This document shows, piece after piece, positions 5,551-8,910 of a stretch of 8,910 nucleotides of DNA. The stretch is from the NCBI GenBank assembly GCA_027353395.1, contig DAIEHU010000089.1, positions 1 to 8,910 on the forward strand. Direction: 5' to 3'. A model generated the notes under the pieces. That model had not been told where the DNA came from and searched no databases. It saw nothing but the letters and a program-made list of their open reading frames with translations. A program made the translations under genes and the position numbers. Each line of letters opens with the position of its first letter. Position 1 is the first letter of the stretch. Origin of the DNA: Desulfobacteraceae bacterium (GTDB taxonomy: Bacteria > Desulfobacterota > Desulfobacteria > Desulfobacterales > Desulfosalsimonadaceae).

Positions 5551-6168
5551 ATGAACCGTATTAAAGTCCTGGCCCTTGACTGTGACGGGGTGATGTTTGA
5601 CACCCGGAAAGCCAACCAAGCCTATTATAATGATATTTTAAGCCATTTCGGGCGTCCTCCCATGACGCCCGATCAGTTTTTTTACGCCCAGATGCATACC
5701 GTGGACGAGTCCCTGGCAAGTCTGTTCCCCGATCCCGAGGACTTGCGGGCGGCCCATGCCCTGCGCCGGAAGACCGGATACGGCCCTTATTTAGAGTATA
5801 TGGAGATGGAGCCGGGCTTGAAACCGTTGCTTGACAAATACGCGGGCAGGCTCAAATTCGCCGTGGCCACCAACCGGACGGACACCATGAATCGGGTGCT
5901 GGCCATTAACGGCCTTGAATCGTATTTTGATCTCGTGGTCACGGCCAGTGATGTGGCCAGGCCCAAGCCCTATCCCGACCAGCTCTTGCGGGTCATGGAT
6001 TTTTTTCACGTATCCGCGGATGAGCTTCTTTTTGTCGGCGATTCGGAGCTTGACGAAATGGCCGCCAAAGCCGCGGGCGTCCCGCTGGTGGCCTATGACA
6101 ACCCGAACCTCGCCGGAAACTACCATATCCGGCGTTTAAAAGAGATCGAGGATATTATCCCCATCTGA
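5551..6168 (+). CDS. HAD-family phosphatase (phosphoglycolate phosphatase-like)
   Basis: A 205-residue haloacid dehalogenase-superfamily hydrolase, cytoplasmic, of the usual subfamily I length (core with a helical cap between motifs I and II). All four motifs are present: motif I ALDCDGVMFD (8-17, nucleophile D10, acid/base D12), motif II threonine T107 in AVATNRT, motif III lysine K139 in ARPKPYPD, and motif IV GDSELDEM (163-170, Mg-binding D164 and D168). This predicts a Mg-dependent phosphomonoesterase acting through an aspartyl-phosphate. The layout resembles phosphoglycolate phosphatase or phosphonatase-like members, but the substrate cannot be fixed. It starts 9 bases after the selenoprotein stop, with only a weak GAG-type ribosome site, which suggests translational coupling, and ends 16 bases before polA. 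The ATG at 5551 leaves motif I at the expected distance from the N-terminus. Confidence 0.9.
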   Translation: MNRIKVLALDCDGVMFDTRKANQAYYNDILSHFGRPPMTPDQFFYAQMHTVDESLASLFPDPEDLRAAHALRRKTGYGPYLEYMEMEPGLKPLLDKYAGRLKFAVATNRTDTMNRVLAINGLESYFDLVVTASDVARPKPYPDQLLRVMDFFHVSADELLFVGDSELDEMAAKAAGVPLVAYDNPNLAGNYHIRRLKEIEDIIPI

Positions 6169-6184
6169 GAGGAAGCATCCATCC

Positions 6185-8878
6185 ATGCCCGAGCCGGCAA
6201 CCCCCCCAAAAACGGTCTACCTCATTGACGGCACGGCGTACATTCACCGGGCCTATCATGCCATCCGAAGCCTCTCCAATTCCAAAGGCTTTCCCACAAA
6301 CGCGGTGTTCGGGTTCGCCCGAATGCTTATCAAGCTGATGGACGACAAACACCCCGAATTTGCCGCCATGTTTTTTGACTCCCGCGGCCCCACCTTCCGC
6401 CATGACATGTATCCCGATTATAAAGCCAACCGGCCGCCCATGAATGATGACATGGCGGTGCAGATCCCGTATATCAAGGAGTTGACCGCCGGATTCAACA
6501 TTCCGGTTTTTGAGTTGCCCGGATATGAGGCCGATGACCTCATCGGCACGGTGGCGAAGCGGTCCGCGGCGGAAGGGTTTGATGTGGTCATGGTGACCGG
6601 GGACAAGGATTTCATGCAGCTCATCACCGGCCGCATCACCATCTGGGATCCCATGAAGGACGAGGCCATTAACCGGGAGACGGTTTTTGCGAAACACGGA
6701 CTTGAACCACCACAAATGCTGGATGTGCTGGGGCTTGCTGGCGATGCTTCGGACAATATTCCCGGAGTGCCGGGCATCGGGCCAAAAACAGCCGTGACCC
6801 TGCTGCAAACTTTTGGAAGCATGGACGGGATTTATGAACACATGGACAGGATCACGTCCAAAATCCAGAAGGAAAAGCTCACGGCCCACAAGGAACAGGC
6901 GTTTTTGAGCCGGGAGCTGGCCCGCATCAACACGAATTCACCGATTGATATTGATGTTTCGTCCTTTCGGGTGATTGGTCCGGACAACGCGAAACTTGCC
7001 AAAATTTTTCAGAAACTGGAATTCCGGCAACTCCAGAAAAACTTTCCGGTGGAGAGCGATCTCTCCGGTAAGCAATATCATGCGATTCTGGATGAACGCA
7101 GCCTGTCCGACCTGATCGACAGGCTGTCAAAGGTGAAAACGGTTGCCGTGGATACGGAGACAACATCGGTGGATCCCATGACGGCGAAGCTGGTGGGGCT
7201 TTCGTTTGCCGTCAAACCCCATGAAGCGTTTTATATTCCCTGCGGCCATGACTATCCGGGCGCGCCCGCGCAACTGGACCGGGCGGATGTCCTGCGGCGG
7301 TTAAAGCCCGTGCTGGAAAATCCGGAAATTCATAAGATCGGCCAGAACATCAAGTATGACTGGGCCGTGCTGCGGCGGAACGGGGCAGACCTGCAGGGAG
7401 TCGCGTTTGACACCATGATCGCCTCATACCTTATCAATCCGGAGAAACGGGCCCACAACCTGGACCAGATCGCCCGGGATTTTCTGGACCACCACATGAT
7501 TTCCTATGAGCAGGCGACCACCGGTGAGGATGGAAAAATGAAGAATTTCAGCCAAGTGGAGATTGAGCGGGCCGTTCCCTATTCGTGCGAGGACGCGGAC
7601 ATCACCCTTATGGCATGCGAAAAATTCGCGCCGCTGCTTGCCGCCCAAAACCTGACCCGTCTGTTTGAAACCGTTGAAATGCCTCTAGTTCCGGTGTTGA
7701 TGCGCATGGAAATGACCGGAATCCGGGTAGACAAGGACCGGCTTTTTGAGACATCCAAACACCTTTCCCTTCAACTGGCGCAGATCGAGCAACAAATATA
7801 CGCGGTGGCGGGCGAGGAATTCAATATCCAGTCCCCACAGCAGATGGGGGTCATCCTGTTTGAAAAATTAAAACTCCCGGTGCAGAAAAAAACCAAAAAG
7901 AAAACCGCCTATTCCACGGATGTGGATGTGCTGACGACTCTTGCGGACCTCCACGAGCTGCCGGCCCTGGCGCTGCGGCACCGGACGCTCTCCAAGCTCA
8001 AATCCACCTATGTGGACGCGCTCTTTGACCTGGTCAATCCGGAAACCGGCCGGGTACACACATCCTTTAATCAGACCATCACCGCCACCGGCCGCCTCAG
8101 CAGCTCCAATCCGAACCTCCAGAATATCCCCATCCGCACCGAAGAGGGCCGGGAGGTGCGCCGGGCGTTTATCCCAAGAGACGGCTGGTCATTTGTGTCT
8201 TTAGATTATTCCCAGATTGAATTGCGGCTTCTGGCCCATTATTCAGGCGACGAGATTCTGATCGATGCATTTCAGAACGATGAAGACATTCACACCCGTA
8301 CCGCGGCGGAAGTGTTTCAGGCCCTGCCCGGCATGATCACCAATGATTTGCGGCAGCAGGCTAAAGTGATCAATTTCGGCATCATATACGGCATGAGCGC
8401 TTTCAGTTTGGCAAAAGAACTTCACATCAGCCAGAAAATGGCGAAAACCTATATCGACCATTATTTCAGCCGGTATTCCGGGGTGAAGCGGTTTATTGAT
8501 TCCACCGTTGAAACTTCCCGTCAGACCGGCATGACTTCCACGGAACTGGGGAGGATCCGGTTTTTGCCGGACATCAACAGCCAGAACGCCAATCTGCGAG
8601 GATTTGCCGAACGCAACGCCGTGAATGCGAAAATTCAGGGCACGGCCGCCGACCTGATCAAGTTGGCCATGATCCGGGTGGATGCGGCGCTGGCGGAAAA
8701 GGGGCTGCGGACCGCCATGCTCTTGTCTGTGCATGACGAGATAGTGTTGGAAGCGCCTCCTGAGGAGATGGCGGTCGTCAAAAAAATGGCGGCGGATATC
8801 ATGGAAAACGTCTGGGCGATGAAGGCGCCGCTGAAGGTGAGCGTGGCTGTTGGAAGGGACTGGGCCGAAGCCCACTGA
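6185..8878 (+). CDS. polA: DNA polymerase I
   Basis: Full-length, 897 residues (E. coli has 928), with all three activities. The 5'-nuclease domain (about 10-290) has YLIDGTAYIHRAYH (12-25), GYEADDLIGT (113-122), VTGDKDFMQL (137-146) and the helix-hairpin-helix SDNIPGVPGIGPKTA (189-203). The 3'-5' exonuclease domain (about 300-490) keeps the catalytic set: D323 and E325 in VDTETTS, D392 in QNIKYD, Y466 and D470 in YSCEDAD, so proofreading should work. The polymerase domain has motif A LDYSQIELR (673-681; D674, steric gate E679), motif B RQQAKVINFGIIYG (723-736; K727, F731, Y735) and motif C SVHDEI (848-853; D851). It fills gaps in excision repair and removes RNA primers from Okazaki fragments. 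GAGG at 6169-6172, overlapping the upstream stop region, is 12 bases from the ATG, somewhat long; no better start is visible. It appears to be the last or a middle gene of the selenoprotein-HAD-polA unit. The 32 bases after its stop show nothing. Confidence 0.97.
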   Translation: MPEPATPPKTVYLIDGTAYIHRAYHAIRSLSNSKGFPTNAVFGFARMLIKLMDDKHPEFAAMFFDSRGPTFRHDMYPDYKANRPPMNDDMAVQIPYIKELTAGFNIPVFELPGYEADDLIGTVAKRSAAEGFDVVMVTGDKDFMQLITGRITIWDPMKDEAINRETVFAKHGLEPPQMLDVLGLAGDASDNIPGVPGIGPKTAVTLLQTFGSMDGIYEHMDRITSKIQKEKLTAHKEQAFLSRELARINTNSPIDIDVSSFRVIGPDNAKLAKIFQKLEFRQLQKNFPVESDLSGKQYHAILDERSLSDLIDRLSKVKTVAVDTETTSVDPMTAKLVGLSFAVKPHEAFYIPCGHDYPGAPAQLDRADVLRRLKPVLENPEIHKIGQNIKYDWAVLRRNGADLQGVAFDTMIASYLINPEKRAHNLDQIARDFLDHHMISYEQATTGEDGKMKNFSQVEIERAVPYSCEDADITLMACEKFAPLLAAQNLTRLFETVEMPLVPVLMRMEMTGIRVDKDRLFETSKHLSLQLAQIEQQIYAVAGEEFNIQSPQQMGVILFEKLKLPVQKKTKKKTAYSTDVDVLTTLADLHELPALALRHRTLSKLKSTYVDALFDLVNPETGRVHTSFNQTITATGRLSSSNPNLQNIPIRTEEGREVRRAFIPRDGWSFVSLDYSQIELRLLAHYSGDEILIDAFQNDEDIHTRTAAEVFQALPGMITNDLRQQAKVINFGIIYGMSAFSLAKELHISQKMAKTYIDHYFSRYSGVKRFIDSTVETSRQTGMTSTELGRIRFLPDINSQNANLRGFAERNAVNAKIQGTAADLIKLAMIRVDAALAEKGLRTAMLLSVHDEIVLEAPPEEMAVVKKMAADIMENVWAMKAPLKVSVAVGRDWAEAH

Positions 8879-8910
8879 TTCCATGATATGGATAACTGCT
8901 ATTTTTCCTG

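Noticed and set aside
6155..6889. 244-residue minus-strand ORF antisense to polA (also 8243-8884)
   Set aside because: Both mirror well-supported polA domains with conserved motifs on the plus strand and show His/Gly/Arg-rich shadow composition.

Overview
The window reads as chromosomal DNA of a mid-GC, Gram-negative anaerobe, most likely a member of the Desulfobacterota (former Deltaproteobacteria). This rests on the style of the acyl-CoA synthetase and polA proteins, the presence of a PAPS-type sulfotransferase, and above all a gene that only makes sense with UGA read as selenocysteine, a habit common in that group. The lineage is an inference from recalled family resemblance, not from a search.

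Left half (1-4466) is all on the minus strand. Reading in that direction: a sulfotransferase (4466-3306) with its own promoter; an AT-rich gap with several inverted repeats; a long-chain acyl-CoA synthetase (3019-1220); a small single-pass membrane protein with four cysteines (1129-800); and a Xre-type DNA-binding regulator (720 to beyond base 1, lacking only its extreme C-terminus here). Between the acyl-CoA synthetase and the small membrane protein lies a sigma70-like promoter carrying two identical perfect 12-bp palindromes 31 bp apart, a strong candidate for a repressor-controlled promoter.

Right half (4762-8878) is on the plus strand and looks like one transcription unit with gaps of 9 and 16 bases: an exported DUF1573 protein, a HAD phosphatase and full-length DNA polymerase I with intact proofreading. 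The DUF1573 gene is interrupted by an in-frame TGA (4978-4980) exactly where the family has the first Cys of its Cys-Gly-Cys motif. The frame stays open for 186 codons after it, and a 7-bp stem-loop starts 12 bases downstream. I read it as a 259-residue selenoprotein with a Sec-Gly-Cys motif; a normal gene caller would split it at the TGA. This is the most notable item in the window.

The divergent intergenic region (4467-4761) holds promoters for both halves plus two small inverted repeats. No RNA genes, insertion sequences, CRISPR arrays or attachment sites were seen.
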